Shown here one piece after another: positions 26,041 through 34,683 of a DNA stretch of 64,000 bases. Numbering within the stretch: the first letter of the stretch is position 1; every line of letters begins with the position of its first letter. Below the pieces are notes generated by a model. That model made no database searches and was not told the DNA's origin. It saw nothing but the letters and a program-made list of their open reading frames with translations. The translations under genes and the position numbers were made by a program. This DNA is from Rhodobacter sp. (GTDB lineage Bacteria; Pseudomonadota; Alphaproteobacteria; Rhodobacterales; Rhodobacteraceae), in the NCBI GenBank assembly GCA_027490955.1, contig JAIXXB010000022.1:1-64000 (forward strand). The letters are read 5' to 3'.

Positions 26041-26164
26041 AGCGCGGCTCCTTTGGCCAAACATGCCTTGGGCTGCGGGTTTCGTCACGCAGAACCTTGC
26101 GTCAGCCCGTTCTTGCGCGGCGCCCTTTGCCATTGGGCCACCACCCCATCAGACCATCCCTATA

Positions 26165-26965
26165 TCAGGCGGAATGTGCCCCATCGGCAAGGCTGGCCAC
26201 AAAGGCCAGAATCTGATCAACAGGCTTGCCGCTGGCAATTTCTTTAACAATGGCGCTGCCGACAACGCAGCCATCGGCCACGCTGGCAATGGCGCGCGCG
26301 GTCTCTGGCGTGTTGATGCCAAAGCCCACAATAACGGGCAAATCGGTGCTGGCCTTGATCCGCGCCACTTCGGGGGCAACGTCCGAAGGTTTGGCCGCCG
26401 CCGCCCCTGTGATCCCCGTGATCGAGACGTAATAGACAAAGCCCGATGTGTTTTGCAGCACGCGGGGCAGGCGTTTGGCATCGGTCGTGGGCGTGGCCAA
26501 GCGGATAAAGTTTATGCCCGCCGCCTGCGCGGGAATGCACAACTCGCTATCTTCTTCGGGCGGCAGATCGACGATGATCAACCCGTCAATGCCAGCATCC
26601 TTTGCTTGGCGCAGAAACAGATCCACCCCGCGCGCATAGATCGGGTTGTAATACCCCATCAGCACAATCGGCGTGTCTTGATTGCCCGCGCGAAAGACCC
26701 GCACCATATCCAGCGTTTTGTCCAGCGTCATGCCACCTTCCAACGCGCGCTGGCCAGCCAGTTGGATCGTTTCGCCATCGGCCATCGGGTCGGTAAAGGG
26801 CAGGCCCAGTTCAATTACATCCACACCCGCAGCAGGCAGGCCCTGCATCACCGCCTGCGCGCGCGCCACATCAGGGTCACCCGCCATGATATAGGCCACA
26901 AACGCCTTTTTGCGCGCCGCTTTCAGCCGTGCAAAGGTTTGGTCGATACGGGTGTTCTGTGCCAT
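26165..26965 (-). CDS. trpA: Tryptophan synthase alpha subunit
   Basis: This 266-residue TIM-barrel enzyme cleaves indole-3-glycerol phosphate to indole and glyceraldehyde 3-phosphate. Key segments are [27 protein letters not shown] (with the catalytic Glu), [15 protein letters not shown] (catalytic Asp), [12 protein letters not shown] and [12 protein letters not shown]. trpB is not adjacent, so trpA stands apart from its partner gene here. The start at 26965 gives the family N-terminus ([20 protein letters not shown]). Confidence 0.96.
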   Translation of the reverse strand: MAQNTRIDQTFARLKAARKKAFVAYIMAGDPDVARAQAVMQGLPAAGVDVIELGLPFTDPMADGETIQLAGQRALEGGMTLDKTLDMVRVFRAGNQDTPIVLMGYYNPIYARGVDLFLRQAKDAGIDGLIIVDLPPEEDSELCIPAQAAGINFIRLATPTTDAKRLPRVLQNTSGFVYYVSITGITGAAAAKPSDVAPEVARIKASTDLPVIVGFGINTPETARAIASVADGCVVGSAIVKEIASGKPVDQILAFVASLADGAHSA

Positions 26966-27022
26966 GATGCGCCTATCTTTTCGGTGTTTCACCTGTGGCG
27001 CAAGCGGGGGGCGAAATCAAGA

Positions 27023-27937
27023 CTAGTCCAAACGGTTGGTGACAAATACCTGCCCGCCGCGCTGGGCAGACAGGTCAAGCTGTCGCTGGCGTTCCCGAAA
27101 ACGGGCGCGGTCGGCCTCGGTATATTCACCCACGCAGGCGGGGCAACAGGCCCCGCGTTCATACAGCGGGCTGGCCTTATCTGCCGCGCTGATCGGGCGG
27201 CGGCAGGCGTGGCAGGTATCATAGGGGCCAGGTTTCAGGCCATGGCCCACCGAAACGCGCCCATCAAAGACATAACATTCGCCCTGCCAAAGGCTGCGCT
27301 CGGCAGGCACTTCTTCAAGATATTTCAAAATGCCCCCCTTCAGGTGGAACACCTCGTTCACACCTTGGGACAAAAGGTAATTGGTGGATTTTTCACAGCG
27401 TATCCCGCCTGTGCAAAACATTGCAATCCGCTTGCCGCGATATTCGTCCTTATGGGCCTGCCACCACGCGGGAAAATCGCGAAAGCTGCGGATGTTGGGA
27501 TCAACCGCGCCTTGGAATGTGCCAATGCCCACCTCGTAATCGTTGCGGGTGTCAATCACGGCCACATCGTCGCTGGCAATCAGCGCGTTCCAATCTTGCG
27601 GGGCAACATAGCTGCCAACCTGCGCGATGGGGTCAACATCGGGCAGGCCCATGGTGACAATCTCGCGCTTTAATTTCACCTTCATGCGGCCAAAGGGCAT
27701 GGTTTCGGCATAAGATTCCTTATGCTCTAGCGCGGCAAACCCCTCTTGCGCGCGGATAAAGGCCAGCACGGCGCTGATGCTGTCGGCTGCACCTGCAATC
27801 GTGCCATTGATCCCTTCGCGCGCCAGCAAAAGCGATCCGCGCACGCTGTTTTGCGCACAAATCTGCGCCAAAGCAGGGCGAAGGGCGGCAGGGTCTGACA
27901 CCCGCGCAAAGTGGTAAAGGGCGGCGATTGTAATCAT
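27023..27937 (-). CDS. trhO: tRNA uridine(34) hydroxylase (rhodanese family)
   Basis: This 304-residue TrhO (YceA) hydroxylates U34 of tRNAs on the way to 5-carboxymethoxyuridine or 5-methoxyuridine. The rhodanese domain contains VIDTRNDYEVGIGTFQGA and the catalytic loop MFCTGGIRCEKS near residue 174. The C-terminal Cys motif CHACRRPIS...CCPACVGEY, a probable zinc site, is complete. It is downstream of the SRP RNA gene on the same strand, separated by about 118 bp. Confidence 0.93.
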   Translation of the reverse strand: MITIAALYHFARVSDPAALRPALAQICAQNSVRGSLLLAREGINGTIAGAADSISAVLAFIRAQEGFAALEHKESYAETMPFGRMKVKLKREIVTMGLPDVDPIAQVGSYVAPQDWNALIASDDVAVIDTRNDYEVGIGTFQGAVDPNIRSFRDFPAWWQAHKDEYRGKRIAMFCTGGIRCEKSTNYLLSQGVNEVFHLKGGILKYLEEVPAERSLWQGECYVFDGRVSVGHGLKPGPYDTCHACRRPISAADKASPLYERGACCPACVGEYTEADRARFRERQRQLDLSAQRGGQVFVTNRLD

Positions 27938-28055
27938 GCGCGCTGTTTACGCCTGCATGCGGGCTGCATCAAGGGCCCCAGTGGCACGCAGATCGCCAGT
28001 CGTCCAACGCCGCAAAACGACGGGCCTTGCACGCCACGGCGATGGTGGGGGGATT

Positions 28056-28156
28056 GGGTGAGAGGTCGACAACGACCCAAGCGGGGCTCGTTACGGCTGC
28101 TTCCTTCCGGACCTGACCGGGTTGGCGAGGTGCCTGCCCGCGCCAACCTCTCACCC
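28056..28156 (-). ncRNA. ffs: Small (4.5S-type) signal recognition particle RNA
   Basis: Read on the minus strand, the conserved SRP domain IV loop GGTCAGGTCCGGAAGGAAGC is present, followed by AGCC. The ends pair (GGGTGAGAGGT at one end with ACCTCTCACCC at the other), giving a hairpin of about 101 nt, normal for bacterial small SRP RNA. It binds Ffh and FtsY for membrane targeting of nascent proteins. Exact ends are estimated from the stem. Confidence 0.96.
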
Positions 28157-28158
28157 AC

Positions 28159-28187
28159 GATATAGGCGCTGTCGCGGGCCGTGACAA
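28159..28187 (-). promoter_or_regulatory. Sigma-70 promoter of the SRP RNA gene
   Basis: On the minus strand TTGTCA is followed after exactly 17 bp by TATATC, a near-consensus housekeeping promoter. The -10 ends three bases before the first paired base of the RNA, so transcription probably starts at or near 28156-28152. Confidence 0.75.
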
Positions 28188-28305
28188 GATGCTGCGCAGT
28201 GATCTGCGCAAGAATTGCCGCGCCGCGCTGCACTTGCCCCCCCCTCCAAACCTATGGAAACCCAAACAGGCAAATCTTAGCAGGCAGCCAAAGGTGCGGG
28301 CCGAT

Positions 28306-28932
28306 TTAGATCAGCCCGTAATGGCGCGCGCCTGCCAGCAAATCTGCGGCAACGTGGTGCGCCCAGCGGCCTTGGGTGGGCACGATATCGGGCACTTGCA
28401 CCACAATGCAGCCTGCGCGGTGGGCGGCCTCGGCCCCTGTTTCGCTGTCTTCAAACACAAGGCAGCGCGCGGGATCGACGCCCATTTGCTGGGCTGCCAT
28501 CAAATAGGGTTCAGGTGCAGGCTTGGGCTGGCTGACGTCATCGACAGTGATGACGGTGCTGAAATGGTGGTCAATCTTGGCAAGGCGCAGTTTGTGATGC
28601 GCCGCCGCACGCCCAGAAGAGGTGACCAACCCCATTGGGCGCAAAGCCGCGCCCAGCAGATCATGCGCGCCATGTTTCATCGGTAACCCAGCCAGAATTG
28701 CCGCCTGAAATCGCGCATCCCAAGACCGCGTCAGCGCGGCAATATCCACCTGCGGCAAGGCTTGGGCAATAAACCTGCGCGATGTGGGCTGATCTACCCC
28801 GACCAAGCGATGCATAAACTCGGTATCAACAGCGGCGCCCTGTTCAGCAAAGGCAGCATGACCTGCAACCAAAGCCACCGCTTCGGTATCAATCAGCGTG
28901 CCGTCCAAATCAAAAAGAATCGCGTCAATCAT
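28306..28932 (-). CDS. HAD family phosphatase / beta-phosphoglucomutase-like hydrolase
   Basis: This 208-residue haloacid dehalogenase-superfamily protein has motif I IDAILFDLDGTLIDTE, motif II GLVTSSGR, the motif III Lys in QPKPAPEPYL and motif IV VFEDSETGAEAAHRAG. It has a helical cap insert after motif I (subclass I). It probably dephosphorylates a small sugar phosphate or phosphoglycolate. The start at 28932 places motif I at the very N-terminus, with GGGG upstream; a longer reading adds 57 unrelated residues. It follows the CpdB-like gene by 31 bp on the same strand and may share its transcript. Confidence 0.88.
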   Translation of the reverse strand: MIDAILFDLDGTLIDTEAVALVAGHAAFAEQGAAVDTEFMHRLVGVDQPTSRRFIAQALPQVDIAALTRSWDARFQAAILAGLPMKHGAHDLLGAALRPMGLVTSSGRAAAHHKLRLAKIDHHFSTVITVDDVSQPKPAPEPYLMAAQQMGVDPARCLVFEDSETGAEAAHRAGCIVVQVPDIVPTQGRWAHHVAADLLAGARHYGLI

Positions 28933-28963
28933 GCTGCACCCCATTTGGCGCAGCCATAGCGCG

Positions 28964-30862
28964 CTATAGGTGCAAGCGAAAGCGCAGAAATCCTGCATCA
29001 TCCAGCCCAAGGACTTCGGGGCGGAAATGGGCGATATCATCCAAAACCTGCACGGCACTTGGGCTGGTGGCAAACCAAACACTGGCCCCCTGTATCGGGG
29101 CAAAACGCCAATGCGCAGGATCGGGCTGCGGCATGGGGTTTCCTTGGGCGATATAGCTGCGCAGCAAATCTTGGATCATCTGCGGGCTTTCAGTGATGAC
29201 ATGGGTTTGGCTGGTGCCCGCAAAGCCGGATTTCCCCTCGCGCCGATAGCTATTTGAGGCCAGCGCAAACACCTGATCCTCGCGCACGGGCTGGCCATTG
29301 TAGCGAATATTGCGCAGCCGCCGCGCCTGCGGGTTCACAAGAACGCCTTGCGCGTTGAACATGGGCGGCTGGCTGATATCAACCTCGTAGGTCAGCCCAA
29401 AGATCATATCGCAGTTAAAGCTGGGAAAATCGGTGTTCAGCAATTGAACATCGCGCGCGCTGCGTTCGATTTGGAAATATTTGCTGACCGCGCGTTCGAG
29501 CCACAGCGCCACTTCTGCACCTGTGACGCGAAAGCCAACCAAGCGATTGGGATGCATGTATAAATCTGCCGCATGATGGTGCAGCAGCGGGCCAATCGTC
29601 AAATCGGTATAGTTTTCAGGCCCGCCGCGCCCGCCCGCCTTGAACGGGGCAACGGCAGATAAAATGGGCAGATCCGCATCGGGGCCGCCTGCCAGCAATG
29701 CCGCAAGCCCCGCAGTTTGGGCCTGCGCAATAATGGCCAGCGCGGAGGATGAGGTGATGGTGGCAAAATAGCTGTGCAGGCGTTTGTCAGCTTGGCCGAT
29801 GACCTTGGTCGCCGTTTGGGTGATAAAGGCATGGGCAGGTTCGGCCAAGGCGCGGATTTGCGCCGCATCGCTGACCAGAGGGGCCAGTTGCCCCGTGCTG
29901 GTGCGCTGGGCAATGGCGCGCAATTCTGCGTGGCGCGACACCACCTGCCAACCCGCCTGCGCGCGCTGCACCACCAGATCAACAACCCCAAGATGTGATC
30001 CGAAAAAGCCGGGCAGAACCAACCCCCCCTCGACCCCGCCAGTTTGGGTTGGAAATTGCTGGTGCGAATGGCCCGCAATCACCACATCAATGCCCGCCAT
30101 GGCGGCCACAGTATGGGCAAGATGTTCTTCGCCAGCGCTGTCGTCGCCCGCATCAAAATTGGCATTGCCGCCCGCGCGCGCGCCATCCGCCCCCCCTTGG
30201 CCAAGGCCTGTATGGGCCAAAGCCACCACAACATCGGCCCCCGCTGCGCGCAATGCTTTGGCAAAGTGTTTTGCAGCCGTCAGCAATGGCGCGGCATAGG
30301 CCTGACCTTTCAAGTGGGCCGCCTCCCAAACTAAGGTTTGCGCGGGAAGCAGGCCCATAACCCCGACCTTCAACCGATGCGCTTGTCCCGCCTGATCGCG
30401 GCAATCGCAGTCCAGCATCAAAGACTGGCGCGCGATGGGCAAATCCTGAAAGGTAAAGTTTGAACTGAGGACAGGAAAACGCGCATCCTTGATCGAATGG
30501 CGCAAAAAGGGCAGCCCATGGCTGAATTCGTGATTGCCCAGATTGACAGCGTCATAGCCCAGATCATTCATCGCCGCGATCATCGGATGCACGCCCTGCG
30601 CGGGGAACTGGGCGGCCAGCAAATCACCAATGCCCGACCCTGACAGAAAGTCGCCATTGTCAAACAGCAGGGAATTGGCCACCTCGGCGCGCGCGGCGCT
30701 GATCAACTGTGCCACCCGCGACAGCCCGCGACCTTCGGCCAGCTTATGGGCGTAATAATCCCACGCCGTCAGGCTGGCGTGCAAATCTGTGGTGGCCAAA
30801 ATGCGCAGGTTTATTTGCGCGGCTGGTGGTAAGTCTTTGGTGCCTATGGCGTGTACTGACAT
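28964..30862 (-). CDS. 2',3'-cyclic-nucleotide 2'-phosphodiesterase/3'-nucleotidase-like protein without signal peptide
   Basis: This 632-residue protein has a calcineurin-like metallophosphatase domain (RILATTDLHASLTAWDYY, LFDNGDFLSGSG, LGNHEFSHG, VIAGHSHQQFP) and a 5'-nucleotidase C-terminal domain (KAGGRGGPENYTDL...YMHPNRLVGFRVTGAEV). This is the CpdB layout. Family members are usually periplasmic, but this N-terminus (MSVHAIGTKDLPPAAQINL) is not a signal peptide. An in-frame stop lies directly upstream of the nearest alternative start (TTG 30871), so no longer version exists. It may act in the cytoplasm, or could be a relative with another substrate. Confidence 0.85.
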   Translation of the reverse strand: MSVHAIGTKDLPPAAQINLRILATTDLHASLTAWDYYAHKLAEGRGLSRVAQLISAARAEVANSLLFDNGDFLSGSGIGDLLAAQFPAQGVHPMIAAMNDLGYDAVNLGNHEFSHGLPFLRHSIKDARFPVLSSNFTFQDLPIARQSLMLDCDCRDQAGQAHRLKVGVMGLLPAQTLVWEAAHLKGQAYAAPLLTAAKHFAKALRAAGADVVVALAHTGLGQGGADGARAGGNANFDAGDDSAGEEHLAHTVAAMAGIDVVIAGHSHQQFPTQTGGVEGGLVLPGFFGSHLGVVDLVVQRAQAGWQVVSRHAELRAIAQRTSTGQLAPLVSDAAQIRALAEPAHAFITQTATKVIGQADKRLHSYFATITSSSALAIIAQAQTAGLAALLAGGPDADLPILSAVAPFKAGGRGGPENYTDLTIGPLLHHHAADLYMHPNRLVGFRVTGAEVALWLERAVSKYFQIERSARDVQLLNTDFPSFNCDMIFGLTYEVDISQPPMFNAQGVLVNPQARRLRNIRYNGQPVREDQVFALASNSYRREGKSGFAGTSQTHVITESPQMIQDLLRSYIAQGNPMPQPDPAHWRFAPIQGASVWFATSPSAVQVLDDIAHFRPEVLGLDDAGFLRFRLHL

Positions 30863-30993
30863 CTTGCCCAATCAATTTTCACAGACCGCAATCGCGCTCA
30901 AAACTCTTGGGCCAATGAACTTTGCCCACAAAATCAAAAAACCATCTGAATCGCTATAGGCCAAAGCAATACATCTTCTGGTTGAGTTGCGCA

Positions 30994-31022
30994 ACTGTGC
31001 AGTCATGACAATCTTGCACAGT
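30994..31022. promoter_or_regulatory. Inverted repeat upstream of nudC
   Basis: ACTGTGCA (30994-31001) and TGCACAGT (31015-31022) form a perfect 8-bp inverted repeat with a 13-bp spacer. Just before it is the 12-bp palindrome AGTTGCGCAACT (30985-30996). It lies in the intergenic region of the divergent phosphoesterase and nudC genes, so it is a candidate operator. Confidence 0.45.
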
Positions 31023-31079
31023 GGCGACAGCGCAAGCGAAGTGCTAGATAAGCAAAAGAATAGATTTAGGATGACGCAG

Positions 31080-32036
31080 ATGATCAGCTATGCCTTTCAA
31101 GGGGCACAAGAATTTATGGATCGCTCCGCTTATCTGCGCAAAGATGACAGCAAGATAAAATCGTTGTGGCAGCACCCAAACACGCGCGTTTTGGCCCTGT
31201 GGCGCGGCAAAGTGGCCGTTTTGCCGCAAGAGGCGGGGTTGGTCTGGCTTGGCTCCGATCACCGCCTGATGGCGCATTCTGGCGCGCAGATTTTTTTGGG
31301 CATGCAGGGCGACAGGGCCCTGTTTGCGGCAGATATCTCGGCATGGCAGCCCAGAGATACCAGCACGGCAGAGGGCGGGATTTTTGATGCCTCTGTGCAG
31401 GCGCATCCCGATTTGCCGCAGGGTGCAGGCTTTGCCGATTTGCGCGCGGTTATGACACAGCTTTCCAATCTAGACGCCGATTGCGCAGCCACGGCCAAAG
31501 CCCTGATGACATGGCACGACAGCCACGGCTTTTGCGCGCGCTGCGGTGCAGCCAGCCTGATCAGCGATGCGGGATGGCAACGCCAATGCCCCGCCTGCAA
31601 CAGCCCGCATTTTCCGCGCACCGATCCTGTGGTCATCATGCTGGTCACGCGCGGCGACCGGCTGCTGCTGGGCCGATCCCCAGGTTGGCCCGAAGGGATG
31701 TATTCGCTGCTGGCAGGCTTTGCCGAACCGGGCGAAACGCTGGAATCCGCTGTGCGGCGCGAGGTATGGGAAGAGACGGGCGTTCGCGTTGGCGAAGTGC
31801 GCTATTTGGCCAGCCAACCATGGCCCTTTCCCGCCAGCCTGATGCTGGGCTGCATTGGCCATGCCACCACCGATGAGATCACCCTTGATCCTGACGAATT
31901 GGAACACGCGCTGTGGTTGACGCGGCAAGAGGTGTTAGAGGTGCAATTGGGGCGCAACCCAAAGGTGAAATCTGGTCGAAAAGGCGCAATCGCCCAAGGG
32001 TTGATTGAAGCATGGCTTTCGGGCAAGCTTGATTAA
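31080..32036 (+). CDS. nudC: NAD(+) diphosphatase NudC
   Basis: This protein of about 318 residues hydrolyses NADH/NAD and removes NAD caps from RNA in bacteria. It has a zinc ribbon (CARCGAAS...RQCPAC) near residues 150-172, a complete Nudix box (GFAEPGETLESAVRREVWEE then TGV), and the NudC-specific SQPWPFPAS just after it. The start is uncertain: ATG 31080 has AGGA about eight bases upstream, whereas ATG 31071 adds three residues and another ATG lies at 31005. It is divergent from the cyclic-nucleotide phosphoesterase. Confidence 0.92.
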   Translation: MISYAFQGAQEFMDRSAYLRKDDSKIKSLWQHPNTRVLALWRGKVAVLPQEAGLVWLGSDHRLMAHSGAQIFLGMQGDRALFAADISAWQPRDTSTAEGGIFDASVQAHPDLPQGAGFADLRAVMTQLSNLDADCAATAKALMTWHDSHGFCARCGAASLISDAGWQRQCPACNSPHFPRTDPVVIMLVTRGDRLLLGRSPGWPEGMYSLLAGFAEPGETLESAVRREVWEETGVRVGEVRYLASQPWPFPASLMLGCIGHATTDEITLDPDELEHALWLTRQEVLEVQLGRNPKVKSGRKGAIAQGLIEAWLSGKLD

Positions 32037-32106
32037 CGAAAGGTTCGCTCCCATATAACGTGCAGCCCATTGGCCATACTCTTCTTTGACGATAAAAAGG
32101 CGCGCG

Positions 32107-32583
32107 ATGAAATTTTCAACCAAGCAGGATATCGAGACCCCAGCCGCCTATGTGTTCGCCGCCCTTACCGATTTCGAGGCGTGGGAGCGCGCAGCCATGC
32201 GCCGCGGTGCAGAGGTGGCGCGCAGCGACAGCCTGCGCAATATTGGGGCGGGCATGTCTTGGCATGTGGCCTTTCAGTTTCGCGGCAGGCAGCGCAAAAT
32301 GGATTTGCGCCTGATCAATATGATCCCAAACAGCACATTAGAATTTTCCGCCCTATCCCCTGCGATAGACGCTGCGACCACTATCGAGATCATCGAAATG
32401 TCCGCCCGCCGCGCGCGTTTGCATGTGACGGCCAAGATCACACCGCTGACCTTAACGGCAAAACTGTTCATCCAATCATTGCGACTGGCACGCGCGCGCG
32501 CTGACCGCAGATTTGCCCAGCGCGTGCAAAGCATCGCCAGCGAGATTGAGGCGCGCTATCGCGATGACCAAAAGGTCGGCTAA
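32107..32583 (+). CDS. SRPBCC family protein
   Basis: This 158-residue protein looks like a START/Bet v 1-like small-ligand binding fold: MKFSTKQDIETPAAYVFAAL is the typical first strand and helix, and a long C-terminal helix ends the chain. No catalytic residues can be named. It follows nudC by 70 bp on the same strand and overlaps the end of the convergent oxidoreductase gene by 4 bp. The ligand is unknown. AAGGCG precedes the chosen ATG at 32107; a start 21 bases earlier is possible. Confidence 0.8.
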   Translation: MKFSTKQDIETPAAYVFAALTDFEAWERAAMRRGAEVARSDSLRNIGAGMSWHVAFQFRGRQRKMDLRLINMIPNSTLEFSALSPAIDAATTIEIIEMSARRARLHVTAKITPLTLTAKLFIQSLRLARARADRRFAQRVQSIASEIEARYRDDQKVG

Positions 32584-33572
32584 TGTTCGACCTTCAGCAC
32601 GATTTTCCCCGCATGGCCGGGGCTTTCCAGCCGCCAATGTGCGGCGGGGGCCTCGAACAGGGGATATTCGCTGTCAATCACCACACGAAAACCGCCCGCC
32701 TCGATCAGGGGCCAAAGATGGGCCTCAAGCTCGGTTGCGATGCGGGCTTTGGCAAGGTCTGACTGCGGACGCAGCGTAGACCCTGTGATAGTCAGGCGGC
32801 GCATCATCACTTCGGCAAAGTTTACCTCGGCCTTTGCCCCTTCTAGAAAGGCAATCTGCACCAACCGCCCATCATTGGCCAAGGTTTTGATATTGCGCGG
32901 CAAATAGGGGCCGCCCACCATATCCAAAATCAAATCCGCCCCGCCCACCTCGCGCATTTCGGCGACAAAATCGGCGTTGCGGTAATTGATCGCCTTTTCC
33001 GCACCCAGATCCAAACAGAGCTGGCATTTCTCATCGCTGCCCGCCGTGGCAAAAACCCGCGCCCCGATGGCGCGCGCCACTTGGATTGCGGTTGTGCCAA
33101 TGCCCGATGTGCCGCCATGCACCAAAAACCGCTCACCCGCGCGAAGGCGCCCGCGCATCACCACATTTGACCAAACTGTAAAGGCGGTTTCAGGCAGGCA
33201 GGCGGCCTCGCGCAGCGACAGGCCGTTGGGAATGGGCAGCGCGTGGGCCTCATTGCAGGCGGCATATTCGCTATACCCGCCCCCCGCCAGCAGCGCGCAG
33301 ACGTGATCGCCCACGCTCCACCGCTGCACACCGGGCCCCAAGGCGACGACCACACCCGCACCTTCCAGCCCTGGCAGGGGCGAGGCATCGGATGGCGGCG
33401 CATAAAGCCCCGCGCGTTGCAGCGCATCGGGACGGTTCACCCCCGCATAGGCCAGCCGTATCACAATTTGCCCATGGCTGGGCACAGGCACAGGCACCGA
33501 GACGGGTTTCAAAACATCAGGCCCGCCTGCGCTGGATATTTCCATAGCCAGCATTGCGTTGATCAAGGACAT
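32580..33572 (-). CDS. NAD(P)H:quinone oxidoreductase (zeta-crystallin/PIG3 type)
   Basis: This 330-residue medium-chain dehydrogenase/reductase lacks the zinc ligands of alcohol dehydrogenases. It has AYAGVNRPDALQRAGLY, the FLVHGGTSGIGTTAIQVARA cofactor fold and LILDMVGGPYLPRN, close to the TP53I3/PIG3 branch. It would reduce quinones with NADPH in the cytoplasm. AAGGAGG precedes the ATG. It lies 12 bp downstream of the COQ9 gene, which suggests a quinone-related transcription unit. Confidence 0.9.
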   Translation of the reverse strand: MSLINAMLAMEISSAGGPDVLKPVSVPVPVPSHGQIVIRLAYAGVNRPDALQRAGLYAPPSDASPLPGLEGAGVVVALGPGVQRWSVGDHVCALLAGGGYSEYAACNEAHALPIPNGLSLREAACLPETAFTVWSNVVMRGRLRAGERFLVHGGTSGIGTTAIQVARAIGARVFATAGSDEKCQLCLDLGAEKAINYRNADFVAEMREVGGADLILDMVGGPYLPRNIKTLANDGRLVQIAFLEGAKAEVNFAEVMMRRLTITGSTLRPQSDLAKARIATELEAHLWPLIEAGGFRVVIDSEYPLFEAPAAHWRLESPGHAGKIVLKVEH

Positions 33573-33584
33573 CGCACCCTCCTT

Positions 33585-34277
33585 CTACCACGCGCTGCCA
33601 GAGGATTGCCCCGGCAGATCACGCTGTCTTTCTGGCGCAGAAATCCTTTCCAAAAACTTGAGCGGCCCTGCCAAAACCGCTTTTGCTATACGATTTTGCT
33701 GCAAACCTGCCTTAAATTTCTCAATTTCCATGACGTTTTCGATGCGGCGGTCGATGAATTGGGCGGTCTCTGCATCGCCTGCCGAAGTATCGCCCAGCCA
33801 GTATAGCACCGCGCTGGCATAAACCGCCGCCAGCGTGGCGCGTTTGGAATACCAATTCACATCGCGCGATGTGTCACCCAAGGCAGACCAAATTGCATCC
33901 GCCGTCCCCCAGATCAGCCCCGCACCTTCGGGGGCATAGCGCGGCAGGGCAAACAGGGCAGAGCCTTTGCGCACGGCATCCTTATCGGCCAGTTCCAGCC
34001 GCAGGCGAATGGCATGGGCAATGCGGTCGCGATAGCGCAGGGCGGCCAAATCTTGCCCCGCCAGCGCATCGCGCAGCGCAGCGTCGCCCGCGCGGTGATA
34101 GGCGGCGGCCAAATCGACCCCACCGCGCGGAAACAGCGCGGCCCCCAAACCCTTCGCATGGCCCGTATCGCGTAAGGCGGCGGCAAGGGTGGCGTCCGAC
34201 CAGCCATCAAAGGCCACATGCGGCACACAGGCCGCCAGAATCTGCGCCGCTGCATGATCCATGCCATGATTTTCCAT
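33585..34277 (-). CDS. COQ9 family ubiquinone biosynthesis protein
   Basis: This 230-residue protein matches the COQ9/RpsU-divergently-transcribed family. The C-terminal two thirds (IRLRLEL...WGTADAIWSALGDTSRDVNWYSKRATLAAVY) is the conserved COQ9 domain, which binds lipids and assists the ubiquinone hydroxylase in eukaryotes. The N-terminal part (AAQILAACVPHVAFDGWSDATLA) resembles a TetR-like helical segment, as in COQ9. It is divergent from rpsU, the arrangement that gave the family one of its names. Confidence 0.93.
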   Translation of the reverse strand: MENHGMDHAAAQILAACVPHVAFDGWSDATLAAALRDTGHAKGLGAALFPRGGVDLAAAYHRAGDAALRDALAGQDLAALRYRDRIAHAIRLRLELADKDAVRKGSALFALPRYAPEGAGLIWGTADAIWSALGDTSRDVNWYSKRATLAAVYASAVLYWLGDTSAGDAETAQFIDRRIENVMEIEKFKAGLQQNRIAKAVLAGPLKFLERISAPERQRDLPGQSSGSAW

Positions 34278-34370
34278 TGCGCGCCCCCAAGGTTACAGCC
34301 TGTAGACAAGATAGCACGAATTTGCTAAGCGCAACAGGCCTGCACAATCAGTGCAACTCTAGCTTAGGAA

Positions 34371-34385
34371 GGTGGTGACAACCAC
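34371..34385 (+). promoter_or_regulatory. rpsU leader hairpin at the ribosome-binding site
   Basis: GGAAGG is followed by GTGGT-GACA-ACCAC, a perfect 5-bp hairpin ending right at the rpsU ATG (34386). Part of the Shine-Dalgarno region is in or beside the stem, so translation could be sensitive to folding or to a bound protein. This is suggestive only. Confidence 0.4.
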
Positions 34386-34592
34386 ATGCAGGTCAGCGTC
34401 CGTGATAACAATGTTGAGCAAGCCCTTCGGGCCCTTAAGAAAAAGCTGCAACGCGAAGGCGTGTTCCGCGAAATGAAGCTTAAGCAACATTTCGAGAAGC
34501 CCTCCGTGAAAAAAGCGCGCGAATCCGCAGAAGCCGTGCGCCGTGCGCGCAAGCTCGCGCGGAAAAAGCTTCAGCGCGAAGGCGGTATGTGA
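34386..34592 (+). CDS. rpsU: 30S ribosomal protein S21
   Basis: This 68-residue protein begins [20 protein letters not shown] and is rich in Arg and Lys in the C-terminal half, as expected for bS21. S21 lies near the anti-Shine-Dalgarno end of 16S rRNA and helps initiation. A clear intrinsic terminator follows at 34658. It is transcribed away from the COQ9 gene. Confidence 0.97.
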   Translation: MQVSVRDNNVEQALRALKKKLQREGVFREMKLKQHFEKPSVKKARESAEAVRRARKLARKKLQREGGM

Positions 34593-34657
34593 TTTAGGGG
34601 CTTTGCCGTTTTCGGCAGGCTGCGATCATGAGCTGGGGCAGAGATGCCCAATGTTTG

Positions 34658-34683
34658 GCCCCCGCTGCGAAGTGGGGGCTTTT
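34658..34683 (+). terminator. Intrinsic terminator after rpsU
   Basis: GCCCCC (34658-34663) pairs with GGGGGC (34674-34679), followed directly by TTTT. It stands 66 bp past the rpsU stop and ends at the stop of the convergent aquaporin gene. Confidence 0.75.
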
